Source: Methylophaga marina (GTDB lineage: Bacteria; Pseudomonadota; Gammaproteobacteria; Nitrosococcales; Methylophagaceae). From it: 64,000 nucleotides of DNA. The notes beneath the pieces were generated by a model. It searched no databases. It was not told where the DNA came from and saw only the letters and a list, made by a program, of their open reading frames with translations. The position numbers and the translations under genes were made by a program. The stretch lies in assembly GCF_030296755.1 (NCBI RefSeq), contig NZ_AP027741.1, positions 1,426,001 to 1,490,000 on the forward strand, written 5' to 3'. Within the stretch, counting starts at the first letter, position 1. Every line of letters begins with the position of its first letter. Positions 28,097 through 38,541 of the stretch are shown here, in pieces.

Positions 28097-29094
28097 TGTC
28101 CACGAATTCATCAGCTGAAAGGACAGATTCGGAAAATATCTCTACTCAAGCTGCAGAGTGGCTTGTGTTAATGTCTGATGAAGAAAACCCACCGTCAGCA
28201 ACACAAAAACAAGCCTTCTTTGACTGGAAAAACCGGGATCCGCGCCATGCCGATGCGGTGGATAAGTTAAACGCCATGTTGGGCAGTATTCAGCAATTCC
28301 CCCGGTCAGCATCGAAGGCGGCATTATCTGTCTCGGTCAATGACAGACATCATCAACATTCCTGGCAAACCCTGGCAAAAACATTTGTGCTGCTAATGGT
28401 CGTTTTTCTGCCAATACTTACTTGGTTGCCAAATAGCATTACGCTGAAGATGGCCGATAAAAAAACAGATGTGGGACAATGGCAATCCTTCACCCTGGCA
28501 GATAATTCAGTTATCACGTTGAGTAGTGATAGCGCTATTAATGTCGATTTTAATAACACTCAACGAACCATTCATCTGTTGAAAGGGGAGATACGAGTCA
28601 AGGTCAGTAAAAATCCGCAGCGACCGTTTGTAGTGAGAACAGAGCACGGTCGTCTCACCGCTCTGGGTACAGAGTTTAGTGTGGATAAGCGGGACGATTA
28701 CAGTTTACTGAAAGTGATCGAATCTAGTGTAGCGGCGACCTGTCAGCGACAAGGGTGTGATGTTAAACCTATTCACCCAGGACAGCAGATTCGTGTTTAT
28801 GCAGAACATCTGGGGAAGGTTACTGACTTTAGTGTCAGCGATGCAAGCTTGATGTGGGACAAACACCAGTTAATGGTGGATGGTATGCCGTTAGGGGATG
28901 TGCTTGCGATTCTGAGTCGTTTTCATAAAGGGTATATCTACTTTGATGATCAACCGTTAGATAATTATCATGTCTCAGCGGTACTGCCTCTAGATAAGCC
29001 GCTGGAGGCATTAGCCTTATTAGCAGATTCATTCCCAATAAAAGTCAGCACACTCACTCCGTGGTGGACAACGATTACGATGACATCAAAATAA
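28096..29094 (+). CDS. FecR-type anti-sigma/sigma regulator
   Basis: The 332-residue protein has an N-terminal cytoplasmic sigma-binding region with AAEWLVLMSDEENPPSATQ and DPRHADAV. One membrane helix (about residues 92-110) is followed by a periplasmic FecR domain including LADNSVITLSSDSAINVDF and VRTEHGRLTALGTEFSV, and a C-terminal STN-like lobe near 255-330. It relays the receptor signal to the sigma factor encoded just upstream. Confidence 0.92.
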   Translation: MSTNSSAERTDSENISTQAAEWLVLMSDEENPPSATQKQAFFDWKNRDPRHADAVDKLNAMLGSIQQFPRSASKAALSVSVNDRHHQHSWQTLAKTFVLLMVVFLPILTWLPNSITLKMADKKTDVGQWQSFTLADNSVITLSSDSAINVDFNNTQRTIHLLKGEIRVKVSKNPQRPFVVRTEHGRLTALGTEFSVDKRDDYSLLKVIESSVAATCQRQGCDVKPIHPGQQIRVYAEHLGKVTDFSVSDASLMWDKHQLMVDGMPLGDVLAILSRFHKGYIYFDDQPLDNYHVSAVLPLDKPLEALALLADSFPIKVSTLTPWWTTITMTSK

Positions 29095-29170
29095 TAAAAT
29101 GATGTTCTTGGTGGTGATTTCCTTATCTCATTCGTCAACGTTAATAAGACAAATGAAATAAGGGAGTCTC

Positions 29171-31558
29171 ATGTTTATCAATCGTTTTCTTTCACCAGCA
29201 CGGTTTCGCTATAGCCTGATGGTGTTTTTATTAAGCTGGCTTTCCATTGCTTCGGCAGTAGAGAGTGGCAAAAAGCCAATTGACATTGCTGCAGGTTTTT
29301 TATCAATCAGTCTCACTCAACTTGCCAGTCAGGCAGATATATCCATCGTGGTGAATACCGATCTTGTAAAAAATAAATCAGCAAAAGCAATTAAAGGTTT
29401 ATACACGCCAGAGAATGCGTTAGCTACATTATTAAGCGGTCATAAGCTTAAAGCAGAAAATACCGGGACAGGCTTTGTGATTAAAGCTGTAGCAAATGAT
29501 GAAGTGGTATTAAATGCCATTGATATCAATGCAAAAGTAGTAAGAAAGTCATTACAAATGGAAAAGTACGCCGGTGGTCAGGTAGCCAAACAAGGTCGTG
29601 TCGGTATCTTAGGTAATCGCGATGTGATGGATACTCCGTTTAATATGACTAACTTCACCAGTGATTATATTGACGATATACAAGCAGAGACATTAGCCGA
29701 TGTAGTGGCGACAGATCCTTCAATTAGAACAGCACATGTGAGTGGTGGCATGCTGGATTCTTTCCGTATTCGTGGGTTTACTATGAATGAAGGTAATTCA
29801 GGCGATATCGCCTTTGATGGTGTGTATGGTGTGGCTTCTAATTACCGGGTGTTGGCTGATTATGTCGACAGAGTCGAGGTTATAAAAGGCCCAGCGTCTA
29901 TGATCTATGGCATGTCACCAAACAGTAGTGTTGGCGGCAGTATCAATATCGTGCCCAAACGTGCTCTGGATGAAGACTTAACACGATTTACCGCATCTTA
30001 TGCTTCTGATAGTCAGTTAAAAGGCCATCTTGATCTGAGTCGACGTTTTGGTGATGACGAGCAATTTGGGGTCAGATTTAACGGTACTGTCAGTGATGGT
30101 GATACCGAACGTGAAAACCAATCACGCGAGGTCGATTCATGGGCCTTAGCTTTGGATTATCAGGGCGAAAAACTGAGAGTGACAGCCGATCTTATTCATC
30201 AAAAAGAAGATCTCGATGCCCCATTGCGCCATCTCTGGTTAGCCAGTGGTGTGGATGTCCCATCGGCCCCGGATGGTGAACATAATATTACTCAGGACTC
30301 GGAATGGTCGAAGGTGGATGACAAATCATTACTGGTCAAAGCCGAATATGACATCTATGACCAATTAACCCTTTTTGCTGATATCGGTGTAGGCAGAACC
30401 CGTGTATCCAGATTATTTGGCTACCCTAGCATTACGAGTGCATCTGGTGATGTGACCGTTACACCAAGTAATGCGGATTTTAATGTGGATAGATATACCG
30501 TCAGTACCGGCCTGAGAGGCTGGTTTGACACGGGTATGATTAATCACAATATGACGCTGCAATTAACCGAGTATCGCGATCAGCTCGAAAAAGCGACAAT
30601 CAATGCCAGTTCTTCCTATTTAAATAATCTGTATTCACCGACCGATCAGGCTGAGATTATAGTTGCTAATCCGCAGCATGCGCCCAGAGTCAGTGAGAGT
30701 CGGCTGCGGGGGATTGCCTTAGCAGATACTTTGTCTATTCTGGATGACAGAGTGCAACTGACATTGGGCGTCAGAAGGCAGCAGGTGGAATCAGACAGCT
30801 TTAATGCCAGCACAGGTGCCGTCACTACTCATTACAATGAAAGTGCCTTAACACCGATGGTCGGCATAGTATTTAAACCCTGGGAAAATGTATCGCTCTA
30901 TGCCAACCGTAGCGAAGGTCTGAGCAAAGGCGATATTGCTCCTGATAGTTCAGCGAATGCGGGTGAAGTATTTGAGCCTTATAAAACCAAGCAATATGAA
31001 GTAGGAGCTAAGGTCGATTTTGGTGAGTTTACCTCGACAGTCAGCTTGTTTCAGATTGAAAAGCCCAGTTATCAAACAGTGAACAATATCTCGTCTGTTT
31101 CGGGTGAGCAACGTAACCGAGGTATTGAAATGAATGTCTTCGGTCAATTAACGTCGGATATCCGTGTATTAGGTGGTTTCATGTTGCTGGATGCGGAATT
31201 AAATAAAACTAATAATCCTGCAACCAAAGGTAATACACCTGTCGGTGTAGCTGAGCGGCAGGCGAATATCAGTGCCGAATGGGATATGCCAATGGTGCCT
31301 GAGTTAACCTGGACGGCAAACCTGATCTACACTGGCAAACAATACGTGAATCAGACCAATACTCAGAAGATACCCAGCTGGACCCGGCTCGACTTAGGCG
31401 CACGTTATGGTCTGCTGGTGGCCGGTAAAGATGTCACGATTCGTGCCGGTATTCATAATGTCTTTGATCGTGATTACTGGTCTGGTGTCGATACCTGGAG
31501 TGGTATGGCTTATGGTGCACCACGTACATTCACCGTCTCTACCACCATCGACTTTTAA
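29171..31558 (+). CDS. TonB-dependent siderophore receptor with signalling domain
   Basis: The 795-residue receptor has a signal peptide (about 1-30), an N-terminal STN signalling domain (about 35-105: FLSISLTQLASQADISIVV), a plug domain (about 150-270: DTPFNMTNFTSDYIDDIQ and VEVIKGPASMIYGMSPNSS) and a 22-strand barrel. It ends in TVSTTIDF with a terminal Phe. The plug sequence resembles the FhuE/FpvA group of ferric-hydroxamate or related receptors; the actual ligand is not deducible. No siderophore biosynthesis genes are nearby, so the ligand may be a xenosiderophore. GGGAG precedes the ATG. Confidence 0.93.
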   Translation: MFINRFLSPARFRYSLMVFLLSWLSIASAVESGKKPIDIAAGFLSISLTQLASQADISIVVNTDLVKNKSAKAIKGLYTPENALATLLSGHKLKAENTGTGFVIKAVANDEVVLNAIDINAKVVRKSLQMEKYAGGQVAKQGRVGILGNRDVMDTPFNMTNFTSDYIDDIQAETLADVVATDPSIRTAHVSGGMLDSFRIRGFTMNEGNSGDIAFDGVYGVASNYRVLADYVDRVEVIKGPASMIYGMSPNSSVGGSINIVPKRALDEDLTRFTASYASDSQLKGHLDLSRRFGDDEQFGVRFNGTVSDGDTERENQSREVDSWALALDYQGEKLRVTADLIHQKEDLDAPLRHLWLASGVDVPSAPDGEHNITQDSEWSKVDDKSLLVKAEYDIYDQLTLFADIGVGRTRVSRLFGYPSITSASGDVTVTPSNADFNVDRYTVSTGLRGWFDTGMINHNMTLQLTEYRDQLEKATINASSSYLNNLYSPTDQAEIIVANPQHAPRVSESRLRGIALADTLSILDDRVQLTLGVRRQQVESDSFNASTGAVTTHYNESALTPMVGIVFKPWENVSLYANRSEGLSKGDIAPDSSANAGEVFEPYKTKQYEVGAKVDFGEFTSTVSLFQIEKPSYQTVNNISSVSGEQRNRGIEMNVFGQLTSDIRVLGGFMLLDAELNKTNNPATKGNTPVGVAERQANISAEWDMPMVPELTWTANLIYTGKQYVNQTNTQKIPSWTRLDLGARYGLLVAGKDVTIRAGIHNVFDRDYWSGVDTWSGMAYGAPRTFTVSTTIDF

Positions 31559-31564
31559 GACATG

Positions 31565-31600
31565 CCTCTCTTGTTGCCATGACAAGGGAGGTTTTCTCTA
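31565..31600 (+). terminator. Terminator after the TonB receptor
   Basis: Stem CCTCTCTTGT / ACAAGGGAGG (10 bp, one G-T pair) with loop TGCCATG is followed by TTTTCTCTA. It closes the sigma/anti-sigma/receptor transcript 6 bp after the stop codon. Confidence 0.85.
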
Positions 31601-31661
31601 TTTGATGTTATAGGCATTACACTTCAGAATGCTGCCTTGAAAATTTTTGATTGAAATAATA

Positions 31662-32102
31662 ATGCGGATTGAAAAAGCAACAAAAGCAGATTATCAAAAG
31701 CTGATAGAAATATGGGAAAGCTCTGTTAGAGCAACGCATGATTTTCTGGCCGAGCAGGATCTTCAGGTATTGAAACCATTGATATTGGAAAACTATTTTG
31801 ATGTGGTTGAGTTAAATATTGCTAAACGTGATGATGGTGAAATAGTCGGATTTTGTGGTGTGAGTGATGGCAATATTGAGATGTTGTTCGTTTCACCAGA
31901 AGCAAGAGGGCAGAGAGTTGGGGTAAGACTTGCTACTCACGCAATAAATGATCTCGGTGCAAATAAGGTCGATGTGAATGAACAAAACAGACAGGCATTA
32001 GGCTTTTATGAGCACATTAGTTTTGCCGTGGTTGGACGTTCAGCTGTTGATGGTCAGGGTAAACCTTATCCATTGCTGCATATGCAACTAGCAGAACGTT
32101 AA
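31662..32102 (+). CDS. GNAT-family N-acetyltransferase
   Basis: A 146-residue acetyltransferase. The acetyl-CoA pyrophosphate loop is visible in LFVSPEARGQRVGVRLATHAI, preceded by the strand IVGFCGVSDGNIEM and followed by VDVNEQNRQALGFYEHISF. The acceptor substrate is unknown. A TTG at 31647 is in frame, but the ATG at 31662 begins the domain directly. It is followed 18 bp later by a second GNAT gene. Confidence 0.85.
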   Translation: MRIEKATKADYQKLIEIWESSVRATHDFLAEQDLQVLKPLILENYFDVVELNIAKRDDGEIVGFCGVSDGNIEMLFVSPEARGQRVGVRLATHAINDLGANKVDVNEQNRQALGFYEHISFAVVGRSAVDGQGKPYPLLHMQLAER

Positions 32103-32120
32103 CGCTGCTTATATTGAAAA

Positions 32121-32558
32121 ATGAAGATTAAAACAATCACTGCCGATGAAACATTAAGCTTAAGAAGTGAAGTTCTGCGTTCTGGTAAACCGCTTTCTCA
32201 ATGTGTGTTTGAGGGTGATAAGGCTGTCACTACCAGACATTTTGGTGCTGTGGATGAAAAAGGCACTATCGTAGGAGTTGTATCAGTTTATTTGAAGGAT
32301 AATCCTTTGCTTAAGCAGACTAACACCTATCAAATAAGGGCGATGGCGACAGCGACAAATTATCGAGGTAAAGGGCTTGGAAAAGCACTATTGAGTGCTG
32401 GAGAAGACTATGCAGAATCGCAAGATGCAGAGCTAATCTGGGCTAATGCCAGAAGCACAGCAATGGGTTTCTATACAAACTCAGGTTATAAGCAGGCTTC
32501 CAAAGAGTTTATTATTCCAGAAATCGGCCCACACTTTTTAGTGACTAAAGTCTTGTAA
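32121..32558 (+). CDS. GNAT-family N-acetyltransferase
   Basis: A 145-residue acetyltransferase in which the cofactor loop is RAMATATNYRGKGLGKALLSAGEDYA, followed by LIWANARSTAMGFYTNSGYK. The N-terminal LRSEVLRSGKPLSQCVFEGD resembles a GNAT subgroup of uncharacterised proteins. The two neighbouring GNATs are not close copies of each other. Its 3' end overlaps the convergent RND permease gene by 21 bp. Confidence 0.85.
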   Translation: MKIKTITADETLSLRSEVLRSGKPLSQCVFEGDKAVTTRHFGAVDEKGTIVGVVSVYLKDNPLLKQTNTYQIRAMATATNYRGKGLGKALLSAGEDYAESQDAELIWANARSTAMGFYTNSGYKQASKEFIIPEIGPHFLVTKVL

Positions 32559-35500
32559 TAAACACATTGTTATTCGCTTTTTAGTTCTAATCTTATGTCG
32601 TTGATATCTCTTTTTTCTGGAAGAAAAGCGTTCAGCCCAGTTCAATACTGTAATTAATAAACTGGGTAAAAAGGTCAGTGTGACAATCATTGAACATAAA
32701 ATCCCAACCAGTACCACGATACCGACACCGCGATAGAGCTCAGTACCAGCACCTGGAATAAAGACTAAAGGTGCTAGACCAAATACGGTAGTGGCAGTGG
32801 ACATCAAAATTGGACGTAAGCGCGTGGCAACGGCCTGATTGACGGCATCACGAACCGATACAGCTTTATCTTCCAAATTTCTTCGTGCCTGTTCAACAAT
32901 CAGAATCGGGTTATTGACGACTGTACCCAGTAAAATCACAAAACCGAGCATGGTAATCATATCGAATGGCTGAATAATGGCGGGTAGACCAAAGATATTT
33001 AGCACTGGCCCAGCGGCATTTACCGCCGCTAAGCCAACAATACCACCGGCGATGCCTAGAGGGACTGTCGCGAGAATCAGCAGTGGATACCACCAGTGAC
33101 TAAAAATAGCGACCAGCAGCAAATAAATAAGAATTAAGGCAATGACCAGGTTGCCTGATAAGGATTCACGAGTGGCATCTAACTGATCGGCGGCCCCAGA
33201 TATGCTGATAGACACACCTTTTGCCACTTCACCCTCTGCCTGCATATTGGGCAGCATTTGAGTACGAACCTGATTCACGGCAGTTTCCAGCGCGATCTCT
33301 CTTGGCGGAATAATCAATAAAGTGACGGTACGACGACCATTCACACGTCGTAACTGATCGCTATCAACTGTATCCACAATATTGGCTAGTGCATTTAAGG
33401 GTAAAACAGTCCCTTGTGGCGTCATGATAGGCACATTAGCCAGTGAGGACAGGGTTTGGTTTTGTCCGGCGGTGCTGAAGATGAACATATCAATTTTGTC
33501 ATCATTCATAAAAAACTCGTCCACATAAGCGCCATCACTCAGTGCCGCGACTGTGTAACCAAAATCATCTGCAGACATATTGATCTCAGCTAGTCGATCC
33601 CAGTTTGGACGAATTTCGACTAAGGGTTGATCTAAAGACAAGGCGGAAGGTTCGGATTCAATCTGTGGGTTACCAAACAGCTTTTCAGCACGTCTTATTG
33701 CGTATTCAGCTGTACTATAGAAGCTTTCCTGATCGGCACCAGAGATATCAAGATTCACGGCTCGTGTGCCGCCTTGGCTGCTGGAAATAATTGAGCCACG
33801 GTTTGAGAAGCCACGCATGCCTGGATATTCCTTAAACATGGATGTCAGTGCATCCATCATGGCTTCTAAGTCTTGTGGTCGAACAGGTTCACTCAGAATC
33901 CATATTGAGCCTGGATTAATACGCTGAAAATAATATTTCAGGGCGGGTAGTTTGTGTTCATCCTCATCAAATTTATTTGGGTCAGCCTGCAAGGCTTCAC
34001 TTAAATGCTGGCGGATATCATCTGCCAGTAAACGCATTTCAGGTAAGTTATAGCCAGGTGGAGCCACCATCATACTGAACGCTTTCGGTTCCTCACCCTC
34101 TGGTAAATATTCGGCCGGTGGAAGTAAATACCAGCCAGCACCCATTGTGCAGGTAAAAATAATGACAATGGAAAGGAGGCGTTTAAAGGGCGAAGTATTG
34201 AGCCAGCTGACCATTTTTAAAATCGGGCCGGGATGACTCAAATCATCACCATGATCACGGTCATCACCAAAGCCAACGCGGGCACAAGCAGCAGGTACGA
34301 CAGCGACGGCGAATAACATGGAGGCTAATATCGCTGTCGATATCGCAATAGCAATATCTGAATAAAGCTGCCCGGCTTCTTCATCGACAAATAATACTGG
34401 TGCAAATACGAGTACGGTGGTCATGCTGGAGGCCAGTACCGCGGTCCAGACTTCTTTTACACCAGTGATCGCGGCTTGAATACGGTCCAGGCCACGTCGA
34501 CGCGCCTGCTCAATGCTCTCTAGTACCACAATCGTGTTATCCACTGTCATACCGATAGCAAAGGCGATCCCCGCCAGTGAGATGACATTGATGGTGCGAT
34601 CAAAGGCTAATAGACCAATAAAAGCAGCAATCGTACACACCGGCATACCGAGCAGGCCAATTACGGTCGCTCTGCCTGAACGCAAGAATAAATACAGAAT
34701 AAGTGTCGCGAGAATAGCCCCTAGAGCCAGATTTTGTGTGACCTTTTCTACCGAGGCCTGAACATAGCGAACATCATCACCAATTAACGAAATCGTTAAA
34801 CCGTTAGGATGAAGTTGATCTTGCCGAATCTCATCCACTTCTTTCAGCATGGCCTGTTTGATATCAATAACGTTTGAGCCTGTTTCACGTTTTACTGCCA
34901 TGGTCAGTGCGGCTTCGTCATTGACGATGGATAAGCCCCGGACTTCATAATGATCTAGGCGGACTTCCGCTACATCTTTGAGTTTGATGTCGGTGTTATT
35001 TCGGTGGGCAAGTGTCAGTTCTTTCAGGCTTTCAACATCCTTAAACCGACCGACCGTTCGAATAAAATAGCGACGCTTACCATCATCAAGATCACCGGCT
35101 GAGGTATCTCTGTTACGCTCACGAATAGCATCTCGGACATCAGTTAGAGAGAGTCCACGCTGCGCCAGTTTTGCAGGATCAATATGGATCTGTATTTGTC
35201 TTTCAGCACCACCTCGAAGTTGAACCTCAGACACACCTGCTACACGTTCCATTCTAGGTCTGACATCATCATCGATAAAGTCAGTGACCATATCCATATC
35301 CAGGCTCAGAGGGTTGCCAGGCAGTGGGGTCACAGCAAAATACATAAAGGCATTTTCAGAAAATGAACTGCTGTAGAGACGAGGTTGATCAACATTTTCG
35401 GGATAATTGGAGACCTGACTGAGCGCGTTAGAGACCTCAATTAATGTTTCATTAATATCCACACCAAATGGAAACTCAAGCTCAATGGTGGCCTGTCCGG

Positions 35501-35750
35501 TATCGGCCAGTGACTCCATTCGCGCCAGATTGGGAACACTTCGCAGATAACGCTCTTGTTCTATCAGGATTTCTTTTTCAATATCCTGTGGTGTGGCACC
35601 GGGCCATCCCGTGACGACGCTGATGGTTTGCACATCAAGATCAGGAATCATTTGTACGGGGATACGTTTTGCCGCGGCGATACCCAGCACCATAATGATC
35701 AGAACAATGACCGTGAGCAGCTTTCCGTTTCTAATGGGGGCTTCAAGCAT
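32538..35750 (-). CDS. RND efflux transporter permease
   Basis: A 1070-residue inner-membrane proton antiporter of the AcrB/MdtB superfamily with 12 membrane helices and two large periplasmic loops. N-terminal IPVQMIPDLDVQTISV, the TM4 region GIAFAIGMTVDNTIVVLESI (one Asp where AcrB has an adjacent pair) and RPILMSTATTVFGLAPLVF are characteristic. The C-terminus carries a basic tail. The substrate is unknown. It follows its adaptor gene by 17 bp. No outer-membrane channel gene is adjacent, so a TolC-type protein encoded elsewhere is presumably used. Confidence 0.92.
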   Translation of the reverse strand: MLEAPIRNGKLLTVIVLIIMVLGIAAAKRIPVQMIPDLDVQTISVVTGWPGATPQDIEKEILIEQERYLRSVPNLARMESLADTGQATIELEFPFGVDINETLIEVSNALSQVSNYPENVDQPRLYSSSFSENAFMYFAVTPLPGNPLSLDMDMVTDFIDDDVRPRMERVAGVSEVQLRGGAERQIQIHIDPAKLAQRGLSLTDVRDAIRERNRDTSAGDLDDGKRRYFIRTVGRFKDVESLKELTLAHRNNTDIKLKDVAEVRLDHYEVRGLSIVNDEAALTMAVKRETGSNVIDIKQAMLKEVDEIRQDQLHPNGLTISLIGDDVRYVQASVEKVTQNLALGAILATLILYLFLRSGRATVIGLLGMPVCTIAAFIGLLAFDRTINVISLAGIAFAIGMTVDNTIVVLESIEQARRRGLDRIQAAITGVKEVWTAVLASSMTTVLVFAPVLFVDEEAGQLYSDIAIAISTAILASMLFAVAVVPAACARVGFGDDRDHGDDLSHPGPILKMVSWLNTSPFKRLLSIVIIFTCTMGAGWYLLPPAEYLPEGEEPKAFSMMVAPPGYNLPEMRLLADDIRQHLSEALQADPNKFDEDEHKLPALKYYFQRINPGSIWILSEPVRPQDLEAMMDALTSMFKEYPGMRGFSNRGSIISSSQGGTRAVNLDISGADQESFYSTAEYAIRRAEKLFGNPQIESEPSALSLDQPLVEIRPNWDRLAEINMSADDFGYTVAALSDGAYVDEFFMNDDKIDMFIFSTAGQNQTLSSLANVPIMTPQGTVLPLNALANIVDTVDSDQLRRVNGRRTVTLLIIPPREIALETAVNQVRTQMLPNMQAEGEVAKGVSISISGAADQLDATRESLSGNLVIALILIYLLLVAIFSHWWYPLLILATVPLGIAGGIVGLAAVNAAGPVLNIFGLPAIIQPFDMITMLGFVILLGTVVNNPILIVEQARRNLEDKAVSVRDAVNQAVATRLRPILMSTATTVFGLAPLVFIPGAGTELYRGVGIVVLVGILCSMIVTLTFLPSLLITVLNWAERFSSRKKRYQRHKIRTKKRITMCLLQDFSH

Positions 35751-35767
35751 GATGAAATGACACCTGG

Positions 35768-36849
35768 TTATTGTTCTTGGTCAACAAGCGTGACGTTTTC
35801 TCCGTCTCGTAAAACTTCATTACCACGTGTGACGACCTTATCTTCTAATGTGATGCCTGACAGAATGGTGACACCCTGACTGCTTTGGTTGCCAATCTGG
35901 ACTTTCTGACGCTTAGCTATGCCATTCTCAACAATAAAAACACTATAGCCTCCGTCAGGATGTAGCAGTAAAGCATCGCGTGGGATGATGATGCGCTGTT
36001 GAGTTTGCTGATTATCATTGAGTCCAATGATGGCTTGGGCAGAGGTGCCAGGTAATAAGCTAATGTCGCCAGTATCAATCAGAATTCGGACTAAAAAAGC
36101 TCTTGCCTGAGGATCGCTGACCGGCACAATGGCATTGATGGTGCCTTTGAAGCGTTTATCTGGAAAAACATCGGGAATGACTTCTACCTGATTTTGCTGG
36201 TTAATTTCTGAAAAACGTTCTTGAGGGACTTTGACATCTAAGCGGACTTTATCGGTCGCCACCAGTTCCAGCACAGTGGTACCTCGATTGACCCATTCAC
36301 CCACCTCAGTCAGTTTAGCGCTGATAACTCCAGAAAAAGGCGCTGGAAGATGATGACGAGCTAACTGTTCCTGAGCAGATGCTTCTGCTGCCTTGGCTGC
36401 CATAAGTGCAGCTTCAGAAAGATTTAAGTTTGATAAACGGCTGGCATTTTCACTCGCTGAAATATAATTTTTCTCCCGTAAGCCTTTGGCTTCGTTAACC
36501 AGGCGCTTTGCTTCATCACGAGCCGCTTCTGCTTCAGCGGTCGCCGCTCTTGCCTGAGCGAGCACTTGTTTAGATAAAGCGGGATCAAGTTCGAGTAAAA
36601 CGTCTCCTTTTTTACCTGACTGCCAGCATCCACTAATACAGTTGAAACCAAGCCATCTACACGGGGTGAGAGCATGGCTCGCTTTTCAGCGGTGAGGGTT
36701 CCTGAGAGTGTTAAGTTATCACTTACTTTCGATTTTTCTGGCGATATAACTGAAACAGGTGTTTCAGCATAGAGATTTGATGTACTGAGAAAACCAGACA
36801 AAACAAACAAAAATAGGCAGACTCTTTTCCAATGATAATGATTCTTCAT
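35768..36849 (-). CDS. RND periplasmic adaptor (membrane-fusion protein), with an apparent one-base deletion
   Basis: About 360 residues after repair. A signal peptide (VCLFLFVLSGFLSTSNLYAE) is followed by a lipoyl half (LTAEKRAMLSPRVDGLVSTV), an alpha-helical hairpin rich in Ala and Glu (about 85-150), the second lipoyl half PAPFSGVISAKLTEVGEWV and a beta-barrel domain. The frame breaks in the coding-strand A6 run at 36608-36613; one more A reads VKKGDVLLELDP, the expected biotinyl-lipoyl turn. It is the first gene of the adaptor-permease pair. Confidence 0.88.
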
Positions 36850-37062
36850 GTTGTTCCGTTTACGGCTGTTATCGCATATTTAGGTAGCTGGTCACCGCTT
36901 AGTTCCCGAAGATGTAAATATTTGTTAAGGCTGTTAATGAAGATTACATCGAATAAACAATTTTTACTAATGGAAGCTTGTTAGTGCGTTGATCTGTCTG
37001 GCGGGAAGCAGAAATGGTTCTAAGTGATGTTTAATTTACAACATCAACATGAAGTAAAGATG

Positions 37063-37096
37063 AAAAGGCGCAAAGAAACAAAACGTCCCTTACGCC
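37063..37096 (-). terminator. Probable terminator after rhlE
   Basis: On the minus strand, GGCGTAAGG pairs with CTTTGCGCC (9 bp with two G-T pairs, 12-base loop) and is followed by TTTTC. It starts 10 bp after the rhlE stop. The stem is moderate and the T run short. Confidence 0.5.
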
Positions 37097-37105
37097 AATT
37101 GATGG

Positions 37106-38404
37106 TTAGCCAGACTTTTTATTAGTTTTATTCAATGGTTTGTTTCTGGGTGGGCGCCGAGCAGGACGTTTCGCTGACGTATTTTCCGAATGCGGTCTGG
37201 CTGAGCGTGGTTTAGCCGGATGACGCTTGGCCGAGGTCTTTTTCGTTAAGCTATAACTATCAGGCACATCATGTGTGGGTTCAAAACCATCCACATACAC
37301 ACGTTCCAGTTTATTCCCAATTAATTTTTCAATATCTTTGAGCTGATCGATTTCATCGGCACTGACCAAGGAGATGGCCTCACCTGCGGCACCCGCACGT
37401 CCAGTTCGACCAATTCGATGCACATAATCAGCAGCCACGTTAGGCAAATCAACATTGATAACATGGGGCAGTTGATCAATATCTAAACCGCGCGCGGCAA
37501 TATCTGTTGCCACTAACACTTGAATGGTATTGGATTTAAAGTCGGCAAGTGCTCGTGTTCTCGCACCTTGGCTTTTATTACCATGAATGGCGGCGGCTTT
37601 CAGCCCATGATCTTCCAGGTATTTAGTGAGTTTGTTGGCACCATGTTTTGTTCTGGAAAAGACCAGAACCTGATACCAGTTATTATCCTGGATAAGTTGA
37701 TTCAGCAAAGCGGGTTTTTGTTTTTTATCGACAGGAATAATCCACTGTTTCACTTTTTTTGCTGTGGTGTTGGCTGGGGCGACAGAAATTTCGACAGGAT
37801 TCTTCACCAGACGTTTTGCCAGCTCACGGATTTCTTTGGAAAACGTGGCTGAAAACATTAAGGTCTGACGTTTTTGTGGCAGTAAATTAATAATCTTACG
37901 AATATCGTGGATAAATCCCATATCCAACATACGATCAGCTTCATCCAGAACAAGCACTTCTAACTCATCAAAACGGATGGCATTTTGTTGATAGAGATCC
38001 AGAAGTCGCCCAGGGGTAGCCACTAACACATCAACACCACGACGCATACGCATCATTTGTGGGTTTATCTTTACACCACCAAACACAACGGCAGAACGTA
38101 ATGGTAAATATTTACCATAGGTCTTAATGCTTTCTTCCACTTGAGCGGCGAGCTCGCGAGTGGGGGTGAGTACAAGTGCGCGTGCCTGATTTGCTCGGGC
38201 AGGTTTACCCTCAGAAAGTTTATGCAGAATAGGCAAGGTAAATCCTGCGGTTTTGCCGGTACCTGTTTGAGCTGCTGCCATAACATCATTACCTTCCATG
38301 ATGGCAGGAATGGCTTTGGCTTGAATTGGGGAGGGGGTCGTATAACCTGACTCTGTCACGGCACGTTGCAGTGGCAAAATGAGACCTAACTCGGAAAATG
38401 TCAT
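37106..38404 (-). CDS. rhlE: RhlE-type DEAD-box RNA helicase
   Basis: The 432-residue protein has the DEAD-box motifs in order: Q-motif region ([10 protein letters not shown]), AQTGTGKT (45-52), [12 protein letters not shown] (154-157), SAT (185-187), [12 protein letters not shown] and HRIGRTGR (329-336). A basic, Pro/Arg/Lys-rich C-terminal tail (about 380-432) is typical of RhlE and probably binds RNA. Roles include ribosome maturation and RNA turnover, often important in the cold. The 297-bp region upstream holds a 12-bp palindrome. Confidence 0.94.
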   Translation of the reverse strand: MTFSELGLILPLQRAVTESGYTTPSPIQAKAIPAIMEGNDVMAAAQTGTGKTAGFTLPILHKLSEGKPARANQARALVLTPTRELAAQVEESIKTYGKYLPLRSAVVFGGVKINPQMMRMRRGVDVLVATPGRLLDLYQQNAIRFDELEVLVLDEADRMLDMGFIHDIRKIINLLPQKRQTLMFSATFSKEIRELAKRLVKNPVEISVAPANTTAKKVKQWIIPVDKKQKPALLNQLIQDNNWYQVLVFSRTKHGANKLTKYLEDHGLKAAAIHGNKSQGARTRALADFKSNTIQVLVATDIAARGLDIDQLPHVINVDLPNVAADYVHRIGRTGRAGAAGEAISLVSADEIDQLKDIEKLIGNKLERVYVDGFEPTHDVPDSYSLTKKTSAKRHPAKPRSARPHSENTSAKRPARRPPRNKPLNKTNKKSG

Positions 38405-38541
38405 AATTTACTCAATATAAAACGTATATAGTGAAAACAGCGTCTTCGCATTATTCAGCGTGTGTTTTTGGATAAGGTTAACAGTCACGGTTGTGTTACA
38501 TCGACAAAGCGGGATGTAAAAGTGGAGGTCATGCCAGAACG

